From: Helicobacter bilis ATCC 51630
GTDB lineage: Bacteria > Campylobacterota > Campylobacteria > Campylobacterales > Helicobacteraceae
Direction: 5' to 3'
Assembly: GCF_000686565.1 (NCBI RefSeq)
Contig: NZ_JMKW01000029.1
Coordinates: 1 to 32,040 of the forward strand
Length of the DNA: 32,040 nucleotides
Shown: piece by piece, positions 7,173-15,790 of the stretch
Position numbering within the stretch: the stretch's first letter is position 1
Layout: each line of letters starts with the position of its first letter
Notes under the pieces: model-generated
The model's input: only the letters and a program-made list of their open reading frames with translations
What the model was told of the DNA's origin: nothing
Database searches by the model: none
Program-made: the position numbers and the translations under genes

Positions 7173-9365
7173 ATGATGAAACATAAGGGAATATTTGGAA
7201 TCTTTGTAGCATGTGCTTGGCTCAATGTTGCGTATGCGATAAACACAGAAGATAACAACACTCTTGATAAGGAGAAATCATCTGCAAAAAGCTATAAGTT
7301 AAACAAAGTGATTGCCACTGTTAGCACAGCCACCGGTTTTGAACAGGAACTAAAGAATGCTCCAGCGTCCATGTCTATTATAACTAATAAAGACTTGCAA
7401 GGTCGTCCCATTCGTGATTTAGGCGATGCAATCTCACAAATACCCGGAGTTAGCATTGATGCAGGGGCAACAAATACTGGCGGATACTCTGTGTCTATAC
7501 GCGGTATGCCAAGTAGCTATACATTATTCCTTGTTGATGGCACAAGGCAAGATGTAAGCAGTGAAGCATTTCCAAACTTTAGCTTTTCTCAAGGCTCATT
7601 TATGCCGCCTATTAGTGCAATTGATAGAATTGAAGTGATAAGAGGTCCTGCATCAGTAATTTATGGCAGTGATGCTATTGGCGGCGTTGTTAATGTTATC
7701 TTGAAAAGACACTTTGAAAAATGGGTGGGTAATGCAACCATAGAAACGACACTTCAAGAGAAAAATAATTTTGGGCATGTTGCAGGCGTTATGTTATTTA
7801 GTGCGGGTCCGCTTGATTCTGCAAAGAAGTGGTCTTTGCAAATTAGGGCAAAAGAATCCTATCAGTTTGCACCAAAAACTTTTGTTGTGCCTATACCAAA
7901 TAGTCAAACAACACTCACAGGCAATAGCTCAATCATTGGTGCAGGTGAGAATAATCAAGCACAAGTTGGCACAAGGCTTGGCTACACTATGAATGAAAAT
8001 AATTACTTTTATGTTGATGCAGCACATTTTAATCAATGGTATGATTCAAATGTATTTGAAAATTCATTTTTTACACGCAATAATTTGATTGCACGACATC
8101 AAGGCAGTTATGGGGAAAAGGGGCTTATACGCACAGATTCTAGTATGCAATATAACTCCATGTATAATCAAACTAGAAATCGTCTAGCACAAGATGTCAT
8201 ACTAGAACATAGGACAATTTTTCCATTTTGGCGTATGAAGATTATAGCAGGAGCTCAATATGCGTATAATAGTGTTGCAGCAATCAATGGCACTGCATTT
8301 GGCGGAGATACACCATCGCTTATAGATAGACATACACTAAGTATTTATGCTGAAGATGAATATATGATACTCGATGATTTAATATTGACATTTGGCGGAC
8401 GAATGAATGTCAATTCTGCATTCGGGTTTAACTTCTCTCCAAGAGCATATCTCATTTACCATGCGATAGAAAATGAAACATTTGGCGATCTCACTATTAA
8501 GGGTGGCGTATCTACAGGTTACAAAATGCCAACTATTACAAATGTAACACCCGGGTGGAGTTCTAGCACAGGAAAAGGTGCTATTAGGGTATATGGAAAT
8601 CCAGATTTAAAGCCAGAATCTTCTATTAACTATGAACTTGCGGTTATGCATGACACAGATTATAGCGATATATCTGCTACCGCTTTTTTTACTCAGTTTT
8701 ATGACAAAATTGCAAGTTATGCGGTTGAAAAAGATGGGAGTTTGCCCGCAGGATTCACATGTATGGCTGACTGGGGTGGTAACGGCACTGTTGCCAACCC
8801 ATCATGTCAAAGCTATTATAATGTTGATAGTGCAATAAGCTATGGAATAGAGCTTGCCTTGCAATTAAAACCGATTGATATAGTGTATGGTGATATTGGT
8901 GCTACATTGTCATACACTTGGAATAAAAATGAAGCTACTTCTGGAAATAGCAAAGGCTTACCACTTACAGGGATACCTGAACACACACTAAATATGGCGA
9001 TAAATTATAACTACAATGATATATTTGGTGCATTTTTACGCGGTGAATTTCGTGCAAACCAACTTCGCATGAATGTATTAGGCAGAACGAGTTCTAAAGA
9101 TGCACTAGAAATTTTCTATAATAATAATCCGGGCTTAAGCATATATTATAAACCATATTTTCTTTTGCATCTAGGTGGCAATTATAATATCACTAATAAT
9201 CTAAGGCTTAATTTTGGAATCTATAATCTTTTGGATCATAACTTTATTGATTATTATCTTGCTAAAAGTAGTTCTAGTGGAAGTGCAACTACTACTGCTT
9301 ATAATAACTATGCAACAATTTATGAGGGTAGAAGATATTATATGTCTGTAAGTATGGATTTTTAA
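7173..9365 (+). CDS. TonB-dependent outer-membrane receptor (CirA/CfrA/FepA-like siderophore type)
   Basis: 22-stranded outer-membrane transporter for iron chelates, energised by TonB-ExbBD. A signal peptide ends near CAWLNVAYA. The plug domain follows: ATGFEQELKNAPASMSIIT, then DAISQIPGVSID, VSIRGMPSSYTLFLVDGTRQ and IEVIRGPASVIYGSDAIGG, all hallmark plug motifs. The remaining ~550 residues are an amphipathic beta-barrel ending in a terminal Phe (YYMSVSMDF), as expected for BAM-assembled proteins. The TonB-box-like stretch is probably around KVIATVSTA. The first of two ATGs is used, 7 bases after AAGGA. No tonB, exbB or permease genes are adjacent. Phe- and Asn-rich extracellular loops do not reveal the ligand; enterobactin-type, heme or another chelate are all possible. 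Confidence 0.93.
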   Translation: MMKHKGIFGIFVACAWLNVAYAINTEDNNTLDKEKSSAKSYKLNKVIATVSTATGFEQELKNAPASMSIITNKDLQGRPIRDLGDAISQIPGVSIDAGATNTGGYSVSIRGMPSSYTLFLVDGTRQDVSSEAFPNFSFSQGSFMPPISAIDRIEVIRGPASVIYGSDAIGGVVNVILKRHFEKWVGNATIETTLQEKNNFGHVAGVMLFSAGPLDSAKKWSLQIRAKESYQFAPKTFVVPIPNSQTTLTGNSSIIGAGENNQAQVGTRLGYTMNENNYFYVDAAHFNQWYDSNVFENSFFTRNNLIARHQGSYGEKGLIRTDSSMQYNSMYNQTRNRLAQDVILEHRTIFPFWRMKIIAGAQYAYNSVAAINGTAFGGDTPSLIDRHTLSIYAEDEYMILDDLILTFGGRMNVNSAFGFNFSPRAYLIYHAIENETFGDLTIKGGVSTGYKMPTITNVTPGWSSSTGKGAIRVYGNPDLKPESSINYELAVMHDTDYSDISATAFFTQFYDKIASYAVEKDGSLPAGFTCMADWGGNGTVANPSCQSYYNVDSAISYGIELALQLKPIDIVYGDIGATLSYTWNKNEATSGNSKGLPLTGIPEHTLNMAINYNYNDIFGAFLRGEFRANQLRMNVLGRTSSKDALEIFYNNNPGLSIYYKPYFLLHLGGNYNITNNLRLNFGIYNLLDHNFIDYYLAKSSSSGSATTTAYNNYATIYEGRRYYMSVSMDF

Positions 9366-9368
9366 CTG

Positions 9369-9417
9369 AGTATGATTTTATTTTGCAATATCACTACCAC
9401 ATACTAGAAAATAAAAT
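9369..9417. other. Interleaved inverted repeats downstream of the TonB receptor
   Basis: AGTATG (9369-9374) can pair with CATACT (9400-9405), and ATTTTATTTT (9375-9384) with AAAATAAAAT (9408-9417). The arms are interleaved, so the two stems would be a pseudoknot or alternative hairpins. The second stem may serve as a weak terminator for the receptor gene. Confidence 0.3.
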
Positions 9418-9527
9418 AAGGGATAACATGCAGATATGTGAAAGATGATTGCAGATAGTATTACAGAATCTTAAATAAAACAAAAAAGTCGTTTCAATGT
9501 GCATTTGGTTTGCATACACAGATTGCT

Positions 9528-9580
9528 TTAAACTAAATTTTAGAATCTTTATATAACTTTTTAAGCTTTTAGATTCTATA
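9528..9580 (+). repeat. 53-bp imperfect direct repeat, copy 2, with embedded promoter-like -10
   Basis: Second copy of the element at 6901-6953. Here the internal arms are perfect: TAGAATCT (9541-9548) and AGATTCTA (9571-9578). The 3' end runs into TATAAT (9577-9582), a good -10 box about 60 bases before the small ORF at 9645, so this copy may act as the promoter of the small ORF-queH pair. No gene is seen in 9366-9644. Confidence 0.65.
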
Positions 9581-9644
9581 ATTCGTGTTTTTATTTTCAT
9601 AGACTTAATCCCCTACATATTTTAATCATAATAAAGAAGGTAAT

Positions 9645-9740
9645 ATGGAAACTTTAGATATTGTGTTAGTTATATTTTTATTGCTGGTTGTTATTGTCGG
9701 TTTGGGTGGTTATATTTTCTTTGCGTATAAGAATAAATAA
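9645..9740 (+). CDS. 31-aa single-pass membrane microprotein upstream of queH
   Basis: ATG with AAGAAGG upstream (9634-9640) opens a frame METLDIVLVIFLLLVVIVGL, then GGYIFFAYKNK and a TAA stop. It is a single hydrophobic helix with an acidic N-terminus and a basic C-terminus, which predicts an N-out/C-in inner-membrane protein. Its stop codon overlaps the AAGGAG ribosome-binding site of queH, so the two are very likely translated from one transcript. I do not recognise a family. The good ribosome-binding site, the clean TM and the tight packing argue that it is real. Confidence 0.65.
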   Translation: METLDIVLVIFLLLVVIVGLGGYIFFAYKNK

Positions 9741-9749
9741 GGAGCAATA

Positions 9750-10943
9750 ATGTTAGTGCATATATGTTGCAGTGTCGATAGTCATTATTTTCTAAGTGAG
9801 CTTCACAAAGCATATCCAGATGAGAATCTAGTAGGCTTTTTCTATAATCCTAATATTCACCCAAAAGAAGAGCATGATTTGCGATTGCAAGATGTAAGGC
9901 GAAGTTGCAATATGCTTAATATCAAACTTATAGAGGGTGAGTATGATACACAGGTTTGGTTTGAAAATGTAAGGGGTTTAGAAGATGAACCAGAAAAGGG
10001 TGATAGGTGTAATGTATGCTTTGATACAAGGCTTGTAAAGACAGCACAACTTGCAAAAGAAATGCAGATTCAAAAATTTACCACAACACTTTTAAGTAGC
10101 CCCATGAAAGAACAGCAAGTCCTTTATAAGCAGGGCGATATAATTGCGGCAAAAAATGATTTAGAGTTTATTAAGATAAATGTTAGAGCAAATGGCGGGG
10201 TAAATAAGCAAAATGAGCTTGCAAAAGAATATAGGCTATATAGACAGAATTATTGTGGTTGTCAGTTTGCCCTAAAACAGCAAAGAAGCAAACAGGATAA
10301 AGTTGTATTTGAGATGATGAGTAATGTTAGCGGACAGATTATGCCAGCAAGTAATGAATACAGAAAGCTAACATTTAATCAAAGGGATATACTAGAAAAA
10401 GAGGGAAAAGGCTATGTTTTAACACAGCAAGAAAACCTTGTATGGCGACTTTTACTCGGCAGAGTTTGGCATAAAAAAGAGGTTATCCCATCATACATCA
10501 TTGCAAGATCTAACTCAAAAAAGAGAGCAAAAAGCAGTAAAATAACATGGGCAAAACCAAAGATTGAATCTTTTTATCAAATCTTTCAAACACAATTAAA
10601 AGACCTTTCAAACAAAGAAAAAGTTAGCTTTTTAACCCAAAAAGAAGAGCGATATAAGCTAGATTCTAAGCTACTCATTGGCTTTTCACAAAAAGATGAT
10701 AGTATGTTTATAGACATAAATACTTTGAATTTTTTCTTTAACATAGATTATAAGAATGTAGCCGATATGATAAAAAATCCGCCAAAATACACACAGGAAA
10801 TGCACTTAAGATATGGTTTGTGTGGTATGGAGAGTATGAATCCTATTGTTATCCTTGACACGCAGATTCCACACGATATTACTTTAGAGATACAAAGCGT
10901 ATTTCAAAATGAGCGTAATTTTGTAGTATTTGAAGAAATGTGA
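9750..10943 (+). CDS. queH: Epoxyqueuosine reductase QueH (DUF208)
   Basis: Catalyses the last step of queuosine synthesis, reduction of epoxyqueuosine in tRNA, as the non-cobalamin alternative to QueG. The family cysteines are visible: CC at residues 6-7 (MLVHICCSVDS), C87 and C90 in GDRCNVCFDTRL, and C169/C171 in the YCGCQFAL motif. These are expected to carry the metal cluster. The conserved FFYNPNIHP and TTTLLSSP motifs are also present. Residues from about 180 onward form a long C-terminal region (KQQRSKQDK onward) not found in the short forms; as I recall, Helicobacter homologues are similarly long. Start ATG is 5 bases after AAGGAG. No other queuosine gene is nearby. Confidence 0.9.
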   Translation: MLVHICCSVDSHYFLSELHKAYPDENLVGFFYNPNIHPKEEHDLRLQDVRRSCNMLNIKLIEGEYDTQVWFENVRGLEDEPEKGDRCNVCFDTRLVKTAQLAKEMQIQKFTTTLLSSPMKEQQVLYKQGDIIAAKNDLEFIKINVRANGGVNKQNELAKEYRLYRQNYCGCQFALKQQRSKQDKVVFEMMSNVSGQIMPASNEYRKLTFNQRDILEKEGKGYVLTQQENLVWRLLLGRVWHKKEVIPSYIIARSNSKKRAKSSKITWAKPKIESFYQIFQTQLKDLSNKEKVSFLTQKEERYKLDSKLLIGFSQKDDSMFIDINTLNFFFNIDYKNVADMIKNPPKYTQEMHLRYGLCGMESMNPIVILDTQIPHDITLEIQSVFQNERNFVVFEEM

Positions 10944-11017
10944 TATTTTTGTATCAAAATGCTACATTGATGGTATTTTATGTGTATAAACTTAATTTTG
11001 CATTATTGCTTTCGTGT

Positions 11018-11023
11018 TATAAT
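11018..11023 (+). promoter_or_regulatory. TATAAT -10 element for the 11068 gene
   Basis: TATAAT preceded by TGT (extended -10-like), 45 bases before the ATG at 11068. Helicobacter sigma-70 promoters depend mainly on the -10 box. It follows the queH stop, so the next gene probably has its own transcript. Confidence 0.5.
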
Positions 11024-11067
11024 CCGATTTTACACTTTTACATAAAAAATATTGAATGAGGAATAAT

Positions 11068-11931
11068 ATGGCAAGCGCGGATATGTATAATCTCAATCCA
11101 CAAGATATCGCACATGATTTTCAAGCAGTCCCGCAGGATACTGACTTTTATGCTGAGATTGGTGAAAAATTTATCGCCCCATTACTCTCTGGGAGTGCAT
11201 ATCATGTCGCTATAAAAGAGTTTAATCCACTTGCAAAAAGCCCGCTTTTAACGCGTTATAATGAGTTTGGATTGACGCAAGAACTTCAAAAAGGCTATCG
11301 CAATGAATACAATATTGTATTTTATCCTTATGTTGTAAGTTTTGATTTTCATTACAATAATGTATATTTGGATAATCTTCGCACACTTTTTGCACAGCTT
11401 TCAAATAAAACTTATTGTTCTAATGAGGCTATACGGAATCTAAAGGATTTGCGTCATTTCGATATGTCGTGCGTGGCATTTGGCGATTTTGATTTAGAAT
11501 ATATAGAACGCGAAGGTTGGTATGGAATTAAACATTTTTACCTTGATAATTTTCAAGCCATACCACTTGAATACTCCCGCCTACTCGCACAAAAATTGCA
11601 TCGCCTTTCATCTTATTTGTATTTTTCTTTCACAGATTCTACACAAGAGCATATTGTTGGCGTGTATTCAGATTTTAGGGATTACAGCCTTGAGTGTTAT
11701 AATACAAAAATGGAGAGAAAGATTAGCCGCTTACTCGCAAATACAAAACGCACAACCTTTGCAACCTATCAAGTTGAGCCATTAAGCCCTATGGCTTTGT
11801 CATATCGTTTGCGATCATTCTTCCTTGTGCGTGAGAAGGCAGAAGAAAATAGCTATGCTTTCATTATATTTCTAAGTGAAGAAGAGATAAGCCGCATTAC
11901 AAATATCCGCGCGTATGCTAAGGCAGAGTAA
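11068..11931 (+). CDS. Conserved-looking hypothetical cytoplasmic protein
   Basis: 287-aa protein without a signal peptide or membrane segment. The ATG at 11068 (MASADMYNLNPQDIAHDF) is preferred over the one at 11056 because TGAGGA sits 5 bases before it. The protein is rich in aromatic residues and charged clusters (YRNEYNIVFYPYVVSFDFHYNN; RHFDMSCVAFGDFDLEYIEREGW split over the middle) with no motif I can name. Codon use and composition match the neighbours. It lies between queH and a PAS protein on the opposite strand, which does not indicate a function. I do not recognise it. Confidence 0.75.
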   Translation: MASADMYNLNPQDIAHDFQAVPQDTDFYAEIGEKFIAPLLSGSAYHVAIKEFNPLAKSPLLTRYNEFGLTQELQKGYRNEYNIVFYPYVVSFDFHYNNVYLDNLRTLFAQLSNKTYCSNEAIRNLKDLRHFDMSCVAFGDFDLEYIEREGWYGIKHFYLDNFQAIPLEYSRLLAQKLHRLSSYLYFSFTDSTQEHIVGVYSDFRDYSLECYNTKMERKISRLLANTKRTTFATYQVEPLSPMALSYRLRSFFLVREKAEENSYAFIIFLSEEEISRITNIRAYAKAE

Positions 11932-12093
11932 TTTTCTTTCGCTATAAATGAATATTTAGATTCTAAAGATAATTTTACTCACTTGTGCTTTGATGATAAA
12001 TAAGTGGAATCTAAACAATCACAGATTCAATAAAAACACATGGAGAAAATAGGGATTTACAAACTATCAAAAAAATGGCAACAACTGCCAACC

Positions 12094-12633
12094 TTACCCC
12101 ACGCCACCATCATGCTGCATTGTGATAAAAAAGAGTTGGTGCGTCATCTTTAGCTTTTCTAGCGTTGCTACCAATGCTGCATAACTTGCGTCCATATCAT
12201 TTTTACCTTTCTCTTTTGCATTTTTTTCAATGTTAGTGAGATTTGTATAGAGTTCGCGTATAGTCGGCAGGGCTTGTGGATTTGGCTTTCTACGCACGGA
12301 ATAATAGCCAATAATCTCGCCATTTGCATTAAACGAGGGTGTTACATTTGCATATACCCAATACTCTAAGCCCTCTTTGTTTCTATTAAGCACAAAGGCA
12401 TTAATCTCTTTGCCACTTCTTATCGTATCCCATAATACTTTGAAAATAATGCGTGGCATGAGTGGATGTCGTATGATATTGTGATTATGCCCGATGAGTT
12501 CTTCTTCATCATAACCGCTAAATGCTATAAAATCAAAATTCGCATAGGTGATATAACCGCGTAAATCCGTTTTTGAAGTGATAAGACTGCTTTCATGTAA
12601 AATAAGCTCATTACCATTTCTCTCTATTTCCAA
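12094..12633 (-). CDS. PAS-domain redox/energy-taxis sensor protein (CetB/Aer-like)
   Basis: 179-aa soluble protein with one PAS domain over residues ~15-130: SSLITSKTDLRGYITYANFD, FSGYDEEELIGHNHNIIRHP, MPRIIFKVLWDTIRSGKE and WVYANVTPSFNANGEIIGYY. The GHNHNIIRHPxMP segment is typical of the Aer/CetB subgroup, which binds FAD and senses redox state. Campylobacter CetB is also PAS-only and works with the membrane signaller CetA. No CetA-like or chemoreceptor gene is adjacent. The start codon is TTG at 12631-12633, supported by AAAGGAT about 8 bases upstream; there is no nearby in-frame ATG. Partner and ligand are inferred from the family. Confidence 0.85.
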   Translation of the reverse strand: MEIERNGNELILHESSLITSKTDLRGYITYANFDFIAFSGYDEEELIGHNHNIIRHPLMPRIIFKVLWDTIRSGKEINAFVLNRNKEGLEYWVYANVTPSFNANGEIIGYYSVRRKPNPQALPTIRELYTNLTNIEKNAKEKGKNDMDASYAALVATLEKLKMTHQLFFITMQHDGGVG

Positions 12634-12661
12634 AGCTTATCCTTTTTATTTTATTTAGATA

Positions 12662-12667
12662 ATTATA
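12662..12667 (-). promoter_or_regulatory. TATAAT -10 element for the PAS gene
   Basis: Reading the minus strand, TATAAT lies about 30 bases before the TTG start of the PAS gene, in the 85-bp divergent spacer shared with truB. Confidence 0.45.
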
Positions 12668-12718
12668 ACGAATATGAAGTAAAATATACCTTACGACTCT
12701 ATTTAATAAGGGCTATTT

Positions 12719-13816
12719 TTGCAAGATACAATGCCGCAAAACTTTTTTGCAATCGCTTCTAAACCACCAAATATTTCAAGTCTTAGTTTTGCTAATATGC
12801 TTAAAAAAGGTTTGAAAGGGCTGGGCTATCCTGTTAAAAAGATAGGATTCTCTGGCACACTTGACCCATTCGCACATGGTATGCTAATACTTGGTGTAAA
12901 TCACTACACAAAGCTATTATCACACATTAGGAAAGACTATAAGACATATAAAGCCGTGCTATTTTTAGGTTTAGAGAGTAAAAGCCTTGATATTGAAAAT
13001 ATCGTATGTCTTCATCAAATACAACCATATAGCCGTGAAGAGATAGAAAAAGCAATACAAAACATACAAGGCAGTATATCCTATAAACCACCAAAATTTA
13101 GTGCAAAGCATATTAATGGTGTGCGTGCTTATGAGCTTATGAGAAAGGGTATAGACTTTGATATAGATACGATTACAACAGATATAAAGTATATAAAGAT
13201 TCTAAGCTATTCACATCCTTTTTTAAGCTTTGAAATATGTGTGAGTGAGGGTGGATATATCCGCAGTATAGGGGAGATTATCGCTAAGAATCTAGGGGTA
13301 TGTGGGAGTTTATGTAGCTTAGAGAGAGTGCAAGAGGGAGAGTGGAATTATAAAAATATGCTTAAAGATTCTATGACGCATAAACAAGATAATGTTTTAG
13401 GGTGCATAGAAGTGCCATTGCAAATACAAGGGATACGCCAAAATGCAAAAGTTATAATTTTAAATATAAAAAATGCCTTAAAATATGATACAATTCAGCT
13501 TACAGAATATGCAAAAGTCGCATATAATGGTGCAAAGTTTATACTTAATCCCTCTTTGTGTGCAAAGATTTTTAGTGATATGGTGTGTGTGGCAGATTCT
13601 AAGAAAGATTCTAAACAACACACGCAGCAATCGCAAAATATACAAGCAACTCATTTAGAATTAGGGTGTCATAACAAGGAAGTTTGCCCAGATACCATGT
13701 GTAAAGATTCTGTAAGCAAGATATTGTTTGCAGATTTTGACACACATTTTGGAATCATTGAAGTATTTCAAGATGGCAAGGTAAAATATATTTTAAATAG
13801 GATTGATAAATGTTGA
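12719..13816 (+). CDS. truB: tRNA pseudouridine-55 synthase TruB
   Basis: Makes pseudouridine 55 in the T-loop of tRNAs. The catalytic motif [17 protein letters not shown] contains the nucleophile D49. [16 protein letters not shown], the [21 protein letters not shown] block and the [15 protein letters not shown] motif are further family signatures. The TTG at 12719 is taken as start because AAGGG (12708-12712) is 6 bases upstream; the first in-frame ATG at 12731 is too far from it. At 365 aa it is longer than common TruB; the C-terminal third contains a low-complexity [14 protein letters not shown] insertion coded by repeated GATTCTAA units before a final [14 protein letters not shown] segment. 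It overlaps csrA by 7 bases, so the two are translationally coupled. Confidence 0.94.
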   Translation: MQDTMPQNFFAIASKPPNISSLSFANMLKKGLKGLGYPVKKIGFSGTLDPFAHGMLILGVNHYTKLLSHIRKDYKTYKAVLFLGLESKSLDIENIVCLHQIQPYSREEIEKAIQNIQGSISYKPPKFSAKHINGVRAYELMRKGIDFDIDTITTDIKYIKILSYSHPFLSFEICVSEGGYIRSIGEIIAKNLGVCGSLCSLERVQEGEWNYKNMLKDSMTHKQDNVLGCIEVPLQIQGIRQNAKVIILNIKNALKYDTIQLTEYAKVAYNGAKFILNPSLCAKIFSDMVCVADSKKDSKQHTQQSQNIQATHLELGCHNKEVCPDTMCKDSVSKILFADFDTHFGIIEVFQDGKVKYILNRIDKC

Positions 13817-14103
13817 TTTTGTCCAGAAAACAAGAAGAGAGTGTCGTTATTGGAAATGATATTATTCTTAAGGTGGTAAGCATTGATAAAGGCAGCGTGA
13901 AGCTAGGGTTTGAAGCACCACCAAAAACACTTATTTTGCGTGCAGAACTCACTGAAGCTATTAAAAGTGAAAACACAAAAGCTACAAGTGATTCTGTAAG
14001 TATGGATATGCTAGATGCACTTGGTATGCAATTGAAACTCAAAAGATCAAAAGAAATGAATGCAAAAGATAAGTTTAAAAAAGAGCAAAATGGTAAGAAG
14101 TAG
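13810..14103 (+). CDS. csrA: Carbon storage regulator CsrA
   Basis: RNA-binding translational regulator that blocks or stabilises target mRNAs; in Epsilonproteobacteria it acts on flagellar and virulence genes and is antagonised by Fli[19 protein letters not shown] and the [18 protein letters not shown] strand with the RNA-contacting arginine are typical. At 97 aa it is longer than the usual 60-76 because of a charged tail ([22 protein letters not shown]). The ATG lies inside the last codons of truB (ATGTTGA overlap). The gene truB-csrA pairing fits Helicobacter, where ispE and smpB commonly follow; here they do not. Confidence 0.95.
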   Translation: MLILSRKQEESVVIGNDIILKVVSIDKGSVKLGFEAPPKTLILRAELTEAIKSENTKATSDSVSMDMLDALGMQLKLKRSKEMNAKDKFKKEQNGKK

Positions 14104-14323
14104 GATCGCTAGAGTAGATTTATGGTGCCTTTTAGATATTGTAATATAAGTGTGAGTCAGTGTTTTTACACTTGGTGTCAATAGCTTTAGTTTGTTTGCA
14201 ATATTTTGCTCATGATATTTGTGATAAAATATGAAAATTTAGTGAGTCTATATTTTCTGTTGAGGTCATTTTGACAAAAAGTATAAACTTAGAGAGATTT
14301 ATGTTTGTCTAGACAATTCTTTT

Positions 14324-14482
14324 TTGGCACTTATTTTAAGTTTAGCTACTATCTTGATTCTAGACTACTTGAATCGTCATGCCATACACAATAAGACAGA
14401 GAGCGTCAAAGTTGGATTTTTGTTTTTTTTATTGCTTTGTCTGTTGTGTATAGTTTTTGGATGCTTAAAAATTGCAGAATGA
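14324..14482 (+). pseudogene. Remnant or start-less ORF for a small two-helix membrane protein
   Basis: An open frame from about 14273 to a TGA at 14480-14482 encodes two hydrophobic helices: SFLALILSLATILILDYL, then a polar loop NRHAIHNKTESVK and VGFLFFLLLCLLCIVFGC. No ATG or GTG opens the frame; only a TTG at 14324 could, without a ribosome-binding site. An ATG at 14301 in another frame stops at once (ATG TTT GTC TAG), so a single indel could have broken the original start. A T8 run (14423-14430) lies within the frame. It may be a decayed small membrane-protein gene. No family recognised. Confidence 0.3.
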
Positions 14483-14661
14483 ATCATAGTGCCAAATCGC
14501 GACTATCAAAACACATAAAAGACTTTTAATCTAGGCTTTTTAGCTATTTAGGCAAAGGTTTATAGAAACTAAATTACTTGATAGATTCATATTTTCACAT
14601 ATAACATGTATTTCATTTTTCTTCATATTTACTATTATGGATTAAGGGATATAAAATCTGT

Positions 14662-14667
14662 TATAAT
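14662..14667 (+). promoter_or_regulatory. TATAAT -10 element for the ABC permease operon
   Basis: A consensus TATAAT followed by TGCATG lies 47 bases before the GTG start of the permease. It may drive the permease and the following yidD. Confidence 0.5.
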
Positions 14668-14713
14668 TGCATGTTTCAATTAATATTAAATTAAAAAAAT
14701 ATAAAGGCATAAA

Positions 14714-15379
14714 GTGGGAGAACTCTTCAGTCTAACAACACTATGGCGGGTTTTAGATGGCGTTGGTGTTTTGCTGTTTGTAGCATTGATTAGCATTATT
14801 TTTTCAGTTGTTGGTGGGCTTATTATGGGGCGACTTATGATTGTAAAAAGTAAGATTACGCAGTATATTTGTAGATTCTTTTTAGAATCTGTGCGGATTG
14901 TGCCGCTTATCGCATGGCTTTTTATTATCTATTATGGCATACCTAGTAGCTTTGACTTACATATCAGTGCGACTACTTGCGGGATTATTGTCTTTAGTAT
15001 GTGGGGGATTGCTGAGATGGGTGATTTAGTCCGTGCAAGTATCCTTAATATACCAAAGCATCAAAGAGAATCTGCTCTTGCACTAGGATTTAGCACATGG
15101 CAGATTGAATATGACATAATTATCCCTCAAGCCCTAAAAGCCCTTATGCCCTCAAGCATAAATCTCTTTGGCAGAATCATTAAAACCACTTCGCTTTTAC
15201 CACTTATTGGCGTTGTGGAGCTTTTAAAAGTAGGACAGCAGTTGATTGAGGTTGTTGGGCGACATGATACAAGTGTTAATTTTATCGTGTATGGGGCAAT
15301 ACTGCTTATTTATTTTATGCTTTGCTATCCATTTTCTTATATTGGAAACTATCTTGAGAAAAAATTTATCACGCAATAA
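14714..15379 (+). CDS. Polar amino acid ABC transporter permease (HisM/GlnP type)
   Basis: Inner-membrane subunit of a binding-protein-dependent amino-acid importer, 221 aa with five predicted membrane helices. SLTTLWRVLDGVGVLLFVAL matches the N-terminus of the HEQRo permease family. The FFLESVRIVPLIAWLF segment corresponds to the E-x-x-R-x-x-P-x-L motif. The EAA loop, which docks the ATPase, reads ESALALGFSTWQIEYDII and ends in IIPQALKALMPS. The start is GTG at 14714, 6 bases after AAAGG. Such permeases normally sit next to a second permease, an ATPase and a solute-binding protein; none is present, so the partners are elsewhere or lost. It ends 40 bases before yidD on the same strand, a position where rnpA is usually found. 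Confidence 0.9.
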   Translation: MGELFSLTTLWRVLDGVGVLLFVALISIIFSVVGGLIMGRLMIVKSKITQYICRFFLESVRIVPLIAWLFIIYYGIPSSFDLHISATTCGIIVFSMWGIAEMGDLVRASILNIPKHQRESALALGFSTWQIEYDIIIPQALKALMPSSINLFGRIIKTTSLLPLIGVVELLKVGQQLIEVVGRHDTSVNFIVYGAILLIYFMLCYPFSYIGNYLEKKFITQ

Positions 15380-15419
15380 TCCTTGCTTAAATAAACAAAA
15401 AAGCCTAAATACAATAGCC

Positions 15420-15773
15420 ATGTATTTAGTAAGATTCTATCAATATGCCATTTCGCCTTTACTTGGGGCTAATTGTCGTTTTTATCCATCGTGTTCTTCG
15501 TATGCTTTATTGCTTTTGCGATTTGATAATGTTGTTATTGCAAATGTAAAGATTCTTTTAAGAATCTTGCGTTGTAATCCTTTTTTTCATGGTGGGTTTG
15601 ATTTTCCAAGTGTGTATCTAAGCCAAAGGGCATTTGAAAATATAAAGTTATATCAAACTAGTTTAGCAAAACCTTATATCAAATCTATACCAAAAACGAC
15701 ATATTTTTTTGTAGATTCACATTCTTATTTGCTTAAATTGAAAAAATTTTATATAATTTCGATTCATTTATAA
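15420..15773 (+). CDS. yidD: Membrane protein insertion efficiency factor YidD
   Basis: Small inner-membrane-associated protein that assists YidC/Sec-dependent insertion. The family core is clear: RFYQYAISPLLGANCRFYPSCSSYALLLL, given here in two parts, with C at the CRFYPSC motif, followed by LLRILRCNPFFHGGFDFP. The ATG at 15420 (MYLVRFYQYAISPL) gives 117 aa and matches the usual N-terminus; upstream in-frame codons overlap the permease gene. There is no strong ribosome-binding site. The C-terminus beyond the GGFD motif (SQRAFENIKLYQTS) is variable in the family. It precedes yidC by 17 bases. Confidence 0.9.
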   Translation: MYLVRFYQYAISPLLGANCRFYPSCSSYALLLLRFDNVVIANVKILLRILRCNPFFHGGFDFPSVYLSQRAFENIKLYQTSLAKPYIKSIPKTTYFFVDSHSYLLKLKKFYIISIHL

Positions 15774-15790
15774 AATATTAAGGGTTTTTA

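Larger units (their letters stand above)
14104..14713. other. 610-bp gap after csrA, no intact gene
   Basis: The gap holds one hydrophobic open frame without a usual start (listed separately), a small hairpin AGTGT-TTTT-ACACT (14159-14172) not followed by a T-run, and the promoter of the ABC permease. In H. pylori the corresponding interval carries ispE, smpB, exbB, exbD, rpmH and rnpA, as I recall the order. None of these is detectable here on either strand. Confidence 0.6.

Noticed and set aside
6967-7173. 68-codon open frame before the TonB receptor
   Set aside because: Translation is I/Y/F/K low-complexity from AT-rich DNA and it covers the probable promoter.
9369-9417. Riboswitch or structured RNA from the interleaved repeats after the TonB receptor
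   Set aside because: Stems are AT-only or 6 bp and could be chance; kept only as a low-confidence structural note.
14104-14713. Possible rpmH, rnpA or ispE in the gap after csrA
   Set aside because: No frame on either strand shows the RPxKR/TKNGRxV pattern of L34 or recognisable RnpA or IspE motifs.
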